The notes under the pieces were generated by a model. It was not told the DNA's origin. It was given only the letters and a program-made list of their open reading frames with translations, and did not search any database. This document shows, piece after piece, positions 46,911 through 56,000 of a DNA stretch of 64,000 nt (position 1 is its first letter; every line of letters begins with the position of its first letter). Origin of the DNA: Burkholderiales bacterium (lineage in GTDB: Bacteria; Pseudomonadota; Gammaproteobacteria; Burkholderiales; Burkholderiaceae_C); assembly GCA_016191525.1 (NCBI GenBank), contig JACPOK010000019.1, forward strand, positions 620,001 to 684,000. The letters run 5' to 3'. The position numbers and the translations under genes were made by a program.

Positions 46911-46933
46911 CCCTAGGATCGTGTCCGTTCACA
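46911..46933. repeat. prophage right terminal inverted repeat
   Basis: Read inward from 46933 it is TGTGAACGGACACGATC followed by CTAGG. It matches the left end at about 18 of 23 positions. Followed by the CTTCG target duplication. Confidence 0.88.
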
Positions 46934-46938
46934 CTTCG
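46934..46938. repeat. right target-site duplication CTTCG
   Basis: Directly outside the right end; same as 5133-5137. Confidence 0.88.
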
Positions 46939-47082
46939 TCAACTGGCTCGTCGCGGTGTCTGAACGGAGGGGCCTTAAGGCCCGCAGTGAGTTTCGCGAC
47001 GCCGGTCCCAGTCCGGAAATCCCGGCGAAGTCACCGCGAAGCGGGGACCGCCGAAGTGTGAGGGCCTGCCGGATACCGCCTG
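46934..47082. repeat. right half of the split host palindromic repeat
   Basis: Bases 46934-47000 are an inverted copy of the core of the intact element (4862-4930); 47002-47082 form the arm that pairs with 5061-5120. No gene in 46934-47113. Confidence 0.75.
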
Positions 47083-47113
47083 ACGCGACGCGTGGACGCG
47101 GACGGATGTTGAC

Positions 47114-48820
47114 TCACCCCGCGCGCAGCACCGCGATGTAGCCGGCGGTGTCCACGCCGTGCTCCTTGCGGATGACGCTGGGCTCCATGCGCAGCACCTC
47201 GAAGCCGTGGGCGGCGGCCAGGCGCTCGATGTAGGCGGGTGACTGGGCGTAGCGGCGGGTGGGGCGCAGCACGAAGTCCTGGCCCTCGCTGGCCTCGATG
47301 GAAAAGCCGAACAGGCCGCCGGGCCGCATGCACTTGCGCACACCGGCGAACACGCCTTCCAGCTGGCCGATGTAGATGAAGACGTCGGTGGAGACCACCA
47401 TGTCCACCGACTGCGCGGGTTCCTTCTCCAGGAAGGCGGTGACGTCGTCCTTCACCAGCCGGGTGTACATGCCGCGCTTGCCGGCCGCCTCCAGCATCTT
47501 GGGCGACAGGTCCACACCGGTCATGCTGGCCGCGATGGGCGCCAGCAGCGGGCCGCACAGGCCGGTGCCGCAGCCCAGGTCGAAGATGTCGCGCTGCGGT
47601 GGCGGCTTGAAATCCATCAGCGCTTCGCACAGGCGCTCGTGGGCCTGGTACTTCAGCCGGTTCACCAGGTGGTCGTCAAAGCGGTCGGCATAGCCGTCGA
47701 ACAGGCTCACGATGTAGTCGGGCGGGGCGATCGGCGGCGGCGCCTCCTGGCCCATCGCGGCCAGCGCGAACAGGCCGCTCTGCGCATCGCCGCCGCGGCG
47801 CATGGCTTCGCGATAGGCCTCGGCCGCTTCCTCCAGCCGCCCCATCTCGCGCAGCGCGTGGCCGCGGTTCAGGTGCGCCTCATGGAAGGCCGGGTTCATT
47901 TTCAGCGCCGTGTCGTAGTTCACCAGCGACTCGGCGTACTGCTCCAGCTGCGCCAGGATGTTGGCGCGGCCGTTCAGCGCCTCGAAGTAGCCGGGCCGCA
48001 GCGCCAGCGCGCGGTCCAGGCTGGCCAGGCAGTCCTGCGGCAGCTTGCGCATGCGCTGCAGCACGAAGGCGCGGTGCATCAGCGCCTCGGGGTAATCGGG
48101 CTTGAGCTCCAGCGCCGCGTCGTAGTGCGCCAGCGCCTCGTCCAGCCGGTCGGCGTGCTGCAGGCCCAGGCCCAGGTTGAACAGCGCCTCGGGAAAGCGC
48201 GGCTGCAGCGCCAGCGCGTTCTGGAAGCTTTCCAGCGCCTCGGGGTGGCGGTCCAGCAGCGTCAGGCTGGCGCCGCGGTTGTTGTACACGTCGGCATAGC
48301 GGGGGTTTTGCGCCAGCGCGGCCTCGTAGCTTTGCAGGGCCTCGGTGTAGCGCTCCAGGCTGTGCTGGCTTTGGCCGCGGTAGTTCAGCGCCTCGGTCAT
48401 GTCGGGGCGCAGGCGCAGCGCGTGGTCGAACGAGGCGATGGCCTCTTCGTGCCGGCCCAGGAAGCGCAGCGCAAGGCCGCGCGTGAGCACGGCGCGCGCG
48501 TGGCCGGGGTTCAGGGCCACGGCCTGGTCGGCGCGGGCCAGCGCGTTGTCGTACTGCGCCAGGTGGAACAGCACCCAGGCCAGGTTGGCCAGCGCGTCGG
48601 GGTCGCTGGGCGTCATGATCAGCGACGACTCGATCAGCCGCCGCGCCAGGAACCAGTTGCCGTGCTGGCTGACGATCACGCCCAGCAGGTGGGGCACGTG
48701 CGGGTAGTTCGGGAAGGCCGCGATCACCTGCTCGTAGAGCGGCTGGGCCTGGTCGATCTGGCCGGCCTGCTGCAGCTGCAGCGCCTGCGAAAAAAGTTGG
48801 TCTGCCTCGGCCTTGTCCAT
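47114..48820 (-). CDS. TPR-repeat protein with C-terminal SAM methyltransferase
   Basis: A 568-residue fusion. Residues about 1-330 are roughly nine TPR repeats of the A-L-x-x-x-P-x-x-x-x-A pattern. From about 370 a class I methyltransferase follows, with motif I IFDLGCGTGLCGPLL and post-motif VDLSPKMLEAA. This is the COG4976 (predicted TPR-methyltransferase) architecture, reported in several proteobacteria; the substrate is unknown. Its 3' end is next to the split repeat. Cytoplasmic. Confidence 0.9.
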   Translation of the reverse strand: MDKAEADQLFSQALQLQQAGQIDQAQPLYEQVIAAFPNYPHVPHLLGVIVSQHGNWFLARRLIESSLIMTPSDPDALANLAWVLFHLAQYDNALARADQAVALNPGHARAVLTRGLALRFLGRHEEAIASFDHALRLRPDMTEALNYRGQSQHSLERYTEALQSYEAALAQNPRYADVYNNRGASLTLLDRHPEALESFQNALALQPRFPEALFNLGLGLQHADRLDEALAHYDAALELKPDYPEALMHRAFVLQRMRKLPQDCLASLDRALALRPGYFEALNGRANILAQLEQYAESLVNYDTALKMNPAFHEAHLNRGHALREMGRLEEAAEAYREAMRRGGDAQSGLFALAAMGQEAPPPIAPPDYIVSLFDGYADRFDDHLVNRLKYQAHERLCEALMDFKPPPQRDIFDLGCGTGLCGPLLAPIAASMTGVDLSPKMLEAAGKRGMYTRLVKDDVTAFLEKEPAQSVDMVVSTDVFIYIGQLEGVFAGVRKCMRPGGLFGFSIEASEGQDFVLRPTRRYAQSPAYIERLAAAHGFEVLRMEPSVIRKEHGVDTAGYIAVLRAG

Positions 48821-48862
48821 GCTTATCCCCTGCCTATGGGAAAGCAGTGTAGCCGGGGCCCT

Positions 48863-49243
48863 TTATGCGAGATCTTCGTGAATGCAGAGAAAGTTGCCTT
48901 CGGTGTCCTTGAACCAGGCGGCCTTCTCCGCACCCAGCACACAGACATGGTCCACGGTCTTGAAATCGGGGAAATCGTAGTTCTCGAACACCACGCCCGT
49001 CTGCTTCAACGCGGCGATGCTGGCTGCAATGTCCGGCACGCGGAAACTGATGGCCGTGTGCTCGGCCTTCGTCCCTTCGGGCTTGGGGAAAAGCGCCAGC
49101 GTGCTGCCACCCACTTCGTAGGTGAACTTGCCGTCGGGGCGCAAGCCGGTCGGTGTCAAGCCGAGGCATCGCTCGTAGAAGGCCCGCGCCCGCGCCATGT
49201 CGATCACGGGGAGCATTGTCGTCACGGAGGTATTGGCCAGCAT
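48863..49243 (-). CDS. VOC/glyoxalase-like protein
   Basis: A 126-residue protein of the VOC fold with two beta-alpha-beta-beta-beta units: MLPVIDMARARAFYERCLGL, YEVGGSTLALFPKPEGTKAE, HTAISFRVPDIAAS and a C-terminal WFKDTEGNFLCIHE. The E at the end and H in HTAISF are potential metal ligands. ATG at 49243 is chosen as the family start. Members are lyases, dioxygenases or resistance proteins; the substrate cannot be named. Confidence 0.82.
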   Translation of the reverse strand: MLANTSVTTMLPVIDMARARAFYERCLGLTPTGLRPDGKFTYEVGGSTLALFPKPEGTKAEHTAISFRVPDIAASIAALKQTGVVFENYDFPDFKTVDHVCVLGAEKAAWFKDTEGNFLCIHEDLA

Positions 49244-49304
49244 GTGCAATCCTTTCGCTCTGTGCACAACACTATAGGCCTCCCCGGCCGCGCGGGCCAG
49301 CGTG

Positions 49305-50453
49305 CTAGTACGTGCCCGGCAGCAGGATGCCCTTGTCCACCTTCTGAATGTCGGTGTGGCCGCAAAACGCCATGGTCAAGTCCAGCTCCTTGTGGATGAT
49401 CTCCAGCGCCTTGCTCACGCCTTCGCCGCCCATGGCGCCCAGGCCGTACAGCATGCTGCGGCCGATGTAGGTGCCGCGCGCGCCCAGCGCCCAGGCCTTG
49501 AGCACGTGCTGGCCCGAGCGGATGCCGCCGTCCATGTGCACTTCCATGCGGCTGCCCACCGCGTCCACGATGGCCGGCAGCGCCGAGATGGAGGAGGGCG
49601 CGCCGTCCAGCTGGCGGCCGCCATGGTTGGAGACGATCAGCGCATCGGCGCCGGTGTCGGCCGCGATGCGCGCGTCTTCCACGTCCTGGATGCCCTTGAG
49701 GATCAGCTTGCCGCCCCAGCGCTTCCTGATCCATTCCACGTCGTTCCACGACAGTGCGGGGTCGAACTGCTTGGCCGTCCATTCACTGAGCGAGCCCATG
49801 TTCTCCACACCCTGCACGTGGCCGAAGATGTTGCCGAAGTTGCGGCGCGGCGTGCCCAGCATGCCCAGGCACCAGCGCGGCTTGGTCATCAGGTTGATGA
49901 TGTTGGAAATGGTGGGCTTGGGTGGCGCCGACAGGCCATTGATGATGTCCTTGTGGCGCTGGCCCAGGATCTGAAGGTCCAGCGTCAGTACCAGGGCCGA
50001 GCAGTTGGCGGCCTTGGCCCTGTCAATCAGCCGCTCGATGAAGGCGCGGTCGCGCATCACGTACAGCTGGAACCAGAACGGGTGGTTGTCCGTGCCCCTG
50101 GCCACGTCTTCGATGGAGCAGATGCTCATCGTGGAAAGCGTGAAGGGGATGCCGAATTTTTTGGCCGCCTGCGCCGCCAGGATTTCCCCATCCGCGTGCT
50201 GCATGCCCGTGAGGCCGGTGGGCGCGATGGCCACCGGCATGGCCGCATCCTGGCCGATCATCTTGGTGCGGGTGCTGCGGTTTTCCATGTTCACCGCCAC
50301 CCGCTGGCGGAACTTGATCTTCGCGAAGTCTTCCTCGTTGGCCCGGTAGGTGCTCTCGGTCCAGGAGCCGGAATCGGCGTAGTCGTAGAACATGCGCGGC
50401 ACGCGCTTTTTGGCCAGCAGGCGCAGGTCTTCGATGGTGGTGATCACGGGCAT
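49305..50453 (-). CDS. lldD: FMN-dependent alpha-hydroxy-acid (L-lactate) dehydrogenase
   Basis: A 382-residue enzyme of the LldD/glycolate oxidase family. The N-terminus reads ITTIEDLRLLAKKRVPRMFY followed by DYADSGSWTE. FMN and active-site elements are visible: APTGLTGM, FWFQLYVMRD, LTLDLQILGQR, LILKGIQ, SNHGGRQLDG with the catalytic His, and DGGIRSGQHVLKAWALGARG. It oxidises L-lactate or another 2-hydroxy acid and feeds electrons to the respiratory chain. Other 2-hydroxyacid substrates are possible; the residues that set chain length are not decisive by eye. Confidence 0.88.
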   Translation of the reverse strand: MPVITTIEDLRLLAKKRVPRMFYDYADSGSWTESTYRANEEDFAKIKFRQRVAVNMENRSTRTKMIGQDAAMPVAIAPTGLTGMQHADGEILAAQAAKKFGIPFTLSTMSICSIEDVARGTDNHPFWFQLYVMRDRAFIERLIDRAKAANCSALVLTLDLQILGQRHKDIINGLSAPPKPTISNIINLMTKPRWCLGMLGTPRRNFGNIFGHVQGVENMGSLSEWTAKQFDPALSWNDVEWIRKRWGGKLILKGIQDVEDARIAADTGADALIVSNHGGRQLDGAPSSISALPAIVDAVGSRMEVHMDGGIRSGQHVLKAWALGARGTYIGRSMLYGLGAMGGEGVSKALEIIHKELDLTMAFCGHTDIQKVDKGILLPGTY

Positions 50454-50546
50454 GGCGGCTTGTCTCCTCGGGGCAATGCTGGATGCTACCGGCTTGGGCC
50501 GGGGGCCTCTTGAAGAAATTTGAGGCGCGGCAGAAATTTGCTCAGG

Positions 50547-50798
50547 CTAGCGCCCGACGACAGACCAGCCCGCCTGCTGGTTGGCCTTGTCGTTCTCGTA
50601 CTCCCACTTCGTACCGCAGCGCTCGCACTTGTAGGTGGTAATGGTGACCTCGCGGCCGCTGCGGTCCTCCTTGCGGTGGCCGGCCTGCACCAGCTCGGCG
50701 TGGCCGGGCGCACGGCGCCAGTTGCGCTGGATGCCGCTGCACGGCTCGCACAGTTCCATCCCTTTTTGGTCGCCCTGGCGGGCCAGTTCTTTGCTCAT
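50547..50798 (-). CDS. small zinc-ribbon protein
   Basis: An 83-residue protein with CEPC and CERCGTKWEYEND, a zinc-ribbon pair. Start ATG 50798 overlaps the PBP1C stop (ATGA), so it may be translated with it. Function unknown. Confidence 0.65.
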   Translation of the reverse strand: MSKELARQGDQKGMELCEPCSGIQRNWRRAPGHAELVQAGHRKEDRSGREVTITTYKCERCGTKWEYENDKANQQAGWSVVGR

Positions 50799-53017
50799 CG
50801 TGCTGCCTTGAAAGTTGTCTTTTTGATGCCTGCGCCCCGCACTTCAACCCGCACCTCGTCCAGCATGCGGCCCTGCTCGTCCGTCAGCCGGACCACGTGC
50901 CGCCCCGGCCAGGGCAGCCACTGTGCCTCGTTGCCGCGCGCGAATTCCTTGCCGTCCATCAGCCAGCGCAGCCGGGTGCCTTCGGCGGCGAAGCGCAGCC
51001 GCTGGCGCAGCGGTGGAATGTCGGGGTCCAGGGCCACGATGGTACCTGCCGCGGGCTGGGTGATGCGGCCGGTTTTCTCGCCGCCGCCAGAGGGGAATCG
51101 GCCTGTAGAGCGCGCCAGCTGTGCTTGGCTAGCTATTGAATCAATAGCAAACAGCTTCTGGGCCGTGCCCGGCATGAACCACTCGGTGCGCGCCGCCTCC
51201 AGCCTGTCGCCGAATTCTGCCCGCTGCGCCACCAGGCCCGCCGGTGCCACGGGTGCGCGGCTGGGCGTGCGCGCGTGCAGGTACTGCATCACGGCTGCCC
51301 ACACCGGGGCGGCGCCGCTGGTGCCGCTGACGTCGTGCATGGCGGCGCCGGAAGCGTTGCCCACCCACACGCCCACGGTGTAGCGCTGCGACCAGCCGAC
51401 AGCCCAGTTGTCGCGCATGTCCTTGCTGGTGCCGGTTTTCACTGCCGTCCAGAAGCGGGTGGCCAGCAGGCTGTCGGTGCCGAAGGTGCGGGCCCGGGCG
51501 TTGCCGTCGGACAGGATGTCGCCCACGATGAAGGCTGCGCGCGGGTCGATGGCGGTGGTGGAAGTGGGGCGCGGGCCGGGCCGCAGCGACGTTTCGCTGT
51601 AGCGCCCGCCATTGGCCAGCGTGCGGTAGGCATTGGCCAGCCCCAGCAGCGGCACCTCGGCGCTGCCCAGCGCCAGGCTGTAGCCGTAGTAGCCCGCCGT
51701 TTCCTTCAGCGGCAGGCCGAAGGCGCGCAGCTGGCGGTGGAAGGCGTCGGGCGAGACCATCACCAGCGTGCGCACGGCCGGCACATTGAGCGACGCGGCC
51801 AGCGCGGTGCGCGCCGAGATCCAGCCCTTGAACTGCCGGTCGTAGTTCTGCGGGATGTACAGGCCGCCGGCGGTGGGAATGTGGGCCGGTGAATCTTCCA
51901 GCAGCGAGGCGGCGGTGAGGCGCCGCTCGGCGATGGCCTGCGCATACAGGAAGGGCTTGAGCGTGGAGCCGGGTTGGCGCAGCGCGGTGACGCCGTCCAC
52001 ATCGGCTGCGCCGCTGAGGGCGCCGGAAGAGCCCACCCAGGCCAGCACCTGGCCGCTGGCGTTGTCCAGCACCACCACAGCGCCGTCTTCCACGTTGCGG
52101 CCGCGCAGCTCGCGCAGGTGCTGCTGCAGCGACTGCACGGCAAAGCGCTGCAGGCCCGCGCGCAGAGTGGTTGTCACCGTTCGCACTGAGCCTGTCGAAG
52201 TGCCAAGCGTCCGATCGTCCTGAGCTTGTCGAAGGACAGGCTCAGCCCGAACGGAAAGAAGCCGCTGCGCCAGGTGCGGGGCGATGCCTTCGCTGGGGTT
52301 GAAGTCGCGGCGCTGCAGCGCGGACGCGGCGAACACATCCAGCCCTTCGCAATCGGCCTTCACCCCGGCGGGCTGCATGGCGCGCAGCACGCCGCAGGCG
52401 CGCTGTGTCACGGCGGCCGCGCGTGCGTTGGGTGCGCGCACCAGGGCGGCGGCGATGGCGGCCTCGCGCTGATCCAGCCCGCTGGCGGCCTTGCCGAACA
52501 GGGTGCGCGACATCGCATCCATGCCCACCAGCTCGCCGCGCAGCGGCACCAGGTTGAGGTAGGCCTCCAGAATCTGGTCCTTGCGCCAGCGGCGGTCCAG
52601 CACCTGAGCCGAGACGGTCTGCCCCATCTTCTGCACAACGCTGCGGCCGGCGGGCCCGCGACCATAGCCTTCGTCGAGCAGGCCGGCCAGCTGCATGCTG
52701 ATGGTGGAGGCGCCGCGCGTGCGGCTGTTCCACAGGTTGCCCCAGGCGGCGGCCGACGCCGCGCGCCAGTCCACGCCGCTGTGCTCGTAAAAGCGCTTGT
52801 CCTCCGACAGCACCATCGCCGTGCGCAGCGCTGGCGACACGTCGGCCAGCGCCAGCCACTCGCCGCGCCGCAGCGTGGCGTCGGTGCGCAGGCGATGCAG
52901 CACCTCCCCATCGCGGTCCAGCAGAAGTGAATCGGACGGCCTGAAGTCACGCCTGACTTGCTCGAAAGACGGCAGGGCGTGGGCGGAAAGGGCGAGCAGC
53001 GCGCAGACCATTGTCAT
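50795..53017 (-). CDS. pbpC: penicillin-binding protein 1C
   Basis: A 740-residue class A PBP. The transglycosylase has SEDKRFYEHSG with catalytic Glu72; the transpeptidase has GSTLKPF (SxxK) and KTGTS (KTG); the C-terminal PBP1C domain ends in WLMDGKEFARGNEAQWLPWP. It polymerises and crosslinks murein in the periplasm. An odd feature is a 78-bp palindromic element inserted in-frame between the two domains (52177-52254). The region before the start is also a palindromic repeat, so the N-terminus is uncertain: ATG at 53017 or 53011, or GTG at 53092. It stands next to the MG2 gene, as in E. coli. Confidence 0.9.
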   Translation of the reverse strand: MTMVCALLALSAHALPSFEQVRRDFRPSDSLLLDRDGEVLHRLRTDATLRRGEWLALADVSPALRTAMVLSEDKRFYEHSGVDWRAASAAAWGNLWNSRTRGASTISMQLAGLLDEGYGRGPAGRSVVQKMGQTVSAQVLDRRWRKDQILEAYLNLVPLRGELVGMDAMSRTLFGKAASGLDQREAAIAAALVRAPNARAAAVTQRACGVLRAMQPAGVKADCEGLDVFAASALQRRDFNPSEGIAPHLAQRLLSVRAEPVLRQAQDDRTLGTSTGSVRTVTTTLRAGLQRFAVQSLQQHLRELRGRNVEDGAVVVLDNASGQVLAWVGSSGALSGAADVDGVTALRQPGSTLKPFLYAQAIAERRLTAASLLEDSPAHIPTAGGLYIPQNYDRQFKGWISARTALAASLNVPAVRTLVMVSPDAFHRQLRAFGLPLKETAGYYGYSLALGSAEVPLLGLANAYRTLANGGRYSETSLRPGPRPTSTTAIDPRAAFIVGDILSDGNARARTFGTDSLLATRFWTAVKTGTSKDMRDNWAVGWSQRYTVGVWVGNASGAAMHDVSGTSGAAPVWAAVMQYLHARTPSRAPVAPAGLVAQRAEFGDRLEAARTEWFMPGTAQKLFAIDSIASQAQLARSTGRFPSGGGEKTGRITQPAAGTIVALDPDIPPLRQRLRFAAEGTRLRWLMDGKEFARGNEAQWLPWPGRHVVRLTDEQGRMLDEVRVEVRGAGIKKTTFKAAR
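52177..52254. repeat. 78-bp palindromic element inside pbpC
   Basis: The ends are CCGTTCG / CGAACGG. Inside are two CTGAGC-TGTCGAAG copies. It has 26 codons with no stop, so it adds an in-frame segment (LSVRAEPVLRQAQDDRTLGT and further residues) to the protein. This is a dispersed repeat of a kind common in betaproteobacterial genomes. Confidence 0.75.
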
Positions 53018-53078
53018 TGCGGGCTTGACCCGCAATCCACGGCCGGGTGGATCCCGGGTCAAACCCGGGATGACAGGC
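53014..53078. repeat. palindromic repeat before pbpC start
   Basis: GTCATTGCGGGCTTGACCCG-type half pairs with CGGGTCAAACCCGGGATGAC-type half around a TGGAT spacer. It lies between the MG2 stop and the pbpC start. It resembles REP-like elements that translate as VIPGLTRDP when read through. Confidence 0.7.
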
Positions 53079-53085
53079 TGTTGTT

Positions 53086-56000
53086 TCACTTCGCCTCCAC
53101 CTTCACCCGCGCGTTCGGCATCTCGCCGAACATCTCGGGCGCATACATCGCCTCGGCGCGGCTTGGCGGCAGCGAGAACTCGCCCACGTTGTTCAGCCGC
53201 ACGGTGTACTCGATCTTGAAGATGCCCTTGGGCACGTACTCGTAGTAGCTGCGGAAGGCCTCGAAGCTGCGTTCCTCGAACGCAGGCCACACGCCGGCCG
53301 GCCGCTTCTCGCCCTGGGTGGCGATCTGCGAATCGCGGCCCAGGCCGCTGCCCAGCAGGGTCGAGCCACCGGGAATCGGGTCGGTCACCACCACCCAGGT
53401 CATGTCGGCCGAGGCATTGACTTCCAGAGTCACGCGCAGCACGTCGCCGCGGCTGTACTTGCCGGGCACGGCCTGCTCCACCGCGGCGATGGTCTTGGTG
53501 AGCTGGTAGCCCGCATTGAACGGCGCCTTCAGGTTGATGGCGGCCACCGACTGCAGCGTGAGCCAGGGCTTGCCCGCGCCCTGGTGCGTGGCGGCCAGGG
53601 TCTGCTTGGCCATCTCGGTGGGCCACGGAATGAAGGCGGTGCGGGTACCGCGCGCCCAGTCCACGCTGGCCGTGGCCGTGCCCAGCGTGGCGCGCGTGGT
53701 GCCGGCCACCGGCTGGGCCTCGAACTTCGCCGAGAATTTTTCCAGCGCCAGCCCGCCCCACAGGTTGGCCGTGGTGGTGTGCCAGGCGCCGCCCTTTTGC
53801 CGGCCGATGAAGCCGTTGGCCAGGCGGCCCATGTCGTCCTTCCAGGCCGGGTCGTCCATCACGGCCAGCATCAGGCGCGCCATGTTGACGTCGCCATTGG
53901 TCATCAGCCACCACCAGTAGTCGGTCTGCTCGGTGCTGAAGATGGCCTTGGTGCCCTGCCACGACAGGCGCGAACGCAGCACCTGCGTGGCTTCGGCCAT
54001 GCGCTGCTCGCGCTGCGGCACGTCGGCCACGCGCTTGAGGATATTCAGCCAGTCGATCACCGCGCTGGTAGGCCACTGGTTGGGCGCGATGGTGATGCTG
54101 CCCAGCATGCGGCCCTGCGCCTTGCCGTAGCGCGACAGGGCTTCCAGCGCGGCCAGCTTGCGCACGTCCAGGTCCTTGCGCGGGCTCCAGAACTCGCGCT
54201 GGATGCGGCCTTCCACGAAGGCCGCGAGGCCGCGCTCCATCGGCGCGCGCACGTCGTCCGGCAGGGCGAACGCCGGGTTGAGCGCGGCCGCTTCGTGCGT
54301 GGCGGCGAGCAGGTAGGCGGTGAGGATGTCGCTGCCGCGGTTGCTCTCGCCATCGCGCGGCGGGAAGTAGCTGGCCAGGCCGTCGGCGTCCAGGTAGGTG
54401 GGCAGCTGCGCCACCACGCCCTGCCACAGCTTGCCGTCGCGCAGGCCCACCGATTTGCTGGTTTTCTGTTCCAGGCAGATGAAGGGGTAGTTGATGAACC
54501 AGTCGCGCACGCCCGGCAGGCCTTCGGCCAGTTTGGGCTGCAGCGCCAGCTTCAGGCCGCCGCGGCCGGGGAGGGCATCGGCGGGCGGATTCACCTCCAG
54601 CGAGAACGGCCCGTCGATCTGCACCAGCGTGGCCTGCTGCACCGTCAGCGGCACCGCGGGAATGATGCGCTGGCGCGCCTTGAGCGCATCGCGAGCGCCA
54701 CCCACCGTGTCTTTCGCCTCGATCTCCCACAGGATGGCTTCGTGGCGTGTCAGGGCCAGCTGCGCGGGCGCCGTCACCATCCATGCCACCTCGCGCGCTT
54801 CACCCGCGGGGATGTCCACCGTCTGCGCCGGCAGTGTGAGCAGTGTGGCGCGCGGCGTCACTTCCACCTTCATCGGCTTGGCCGTAGTGTTGCGCAGCGT
54901 GACCTGGGCGCGGAACTGGTCGTCCTCGCGCACCAGCGGCGGCAGGCCGCTGATGATCTGCAGGTCCTGCGTGCTGCGTATCGTGGTCTGGCCGGTGCCG
55001 AACAGGCCGGTGCCCAGGTCGGCCACCGCGACGATGCGAAAAGTCGTCAGCGCATCGTTCAGCGGCACCGTCACCACGGCCTGGCCGTTCGCATCCAGCT
55101 GCACCTTGGGGTTCCATAGCAGCAGGGTGTCCAGCAGTTCGCGCGTGGGGCTCTTGCCGCCGCCGCCGCCGGCGGGCACGGCCTTGCGCCCGTAGTGGCG
55201 CCGGCCGATGATTTCCATCTGTGCCGTCGATGTTTCCACGCCCCAGGCGCGCCGCTGCAGCATGGCATCCAGCAGTTTCCAGCTGGCATTGGGCATCAGC
55301 TCCAGCAGCGCCTGGTCCACCGCGGCCAGCGCCACTTCGGCGTTGGCCGCGGGCTGGCCGTTGGGCAGCTTTGCCGTGACGGTGACCTTCGCCTGGCCGC
55401 GCACGGTGTAGCTTTCCTTGTCGGCCTTCACGGCCACGTCGAGCTGGTGGTTTTTTGTGCCGACGCGGATTTCCGCCACGCCGAGGCGGAAGGCGGGCTT
55501 GCTCAGGTCCACCAGCGCGGTGGGGGCGGCGTATTCGCGGCCTTCGAACCAGAAGGCGCTCCACCACTCGGTGGGCGCGCGAAAGCCCCAGGTGAAAAAG
55601 CTGTACCAGGGCACTTCGCGCAGGCGCCCGCGCAGGGCCAGCACGCTCACGTACACGTTGGGTCCCCAGCCTTCCTTGACCTGCAGGCTCACCGTGGGGT
55701 CTTCGCCATTGAGCTGCACCACCTGGCTTTGCACGATGCCCTCGCGCTCCACCGAGACCAGCGCGGTGGCAAAGCGGAAGGGCATGCGCACCTGGAATTT
55801 GGCGGTGTCGCCCGGCTGGTAGCTCTTTTTCTCGGGCAGCACGTCGATGCGGTCGTGGTCCTCGCCGCCGAACCACAGCTCGCCCTGGCGCGTGACCCAC
55901 ACCGAGCTGGCGGCCTGGATGGTGTTGCCCTGCGCGTCCTTCGCGGTGACCACCAGTTCCACCTCGCCGGGCTCGCCCAGCTTGGCCTCGCACAGCAGCA

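Larger units (their letters stand above)
5138..46933. mobile_element. BcepMu-type transposable prophage, apparently complete
   Basis: 41,796 bp. Both ends begin TGT and share inverted termini of about 23 bp (TGTRAACGGMCRCGATC followed by a TAG-rich stretch), flanked by a CTTCG duplication. Between them are a MuA-like DDE transposase, a MuB-like ATPase, Ner, a repressor, Gam, GemA, Mor, a lysis set, DUF3486/gp28 terminase, DUF935 portal, Mu-type head genes, and a contractile tail with sheath, tube and baseplate. The repressor/Ner switch is internal with divergent arms, as in BcepMu rather than Mu, where the repressor sits at one end. Every module needed for transposition, packaging and lysis is open, so it could be inducible. 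Confidence 0.95.

Noticed and set aside
5138..46933. tyrosine integrase/att-site type prophage
   Set aside because: No integrase gene; DDE transposase, inverted termini and a 5-bp duplication show transposition instead.
47639..49399. 586-codon plus-strand frame
   Set aside because: Antisense to the TPR-methyltransferase; repeats only mirror the TPR repeats.
53087..54784. upstream extension of the pbpC frame
   Set aside because: It overlaps the MG2 gene in another frame and has no signal or PBP sequence; the true start is near 53017.
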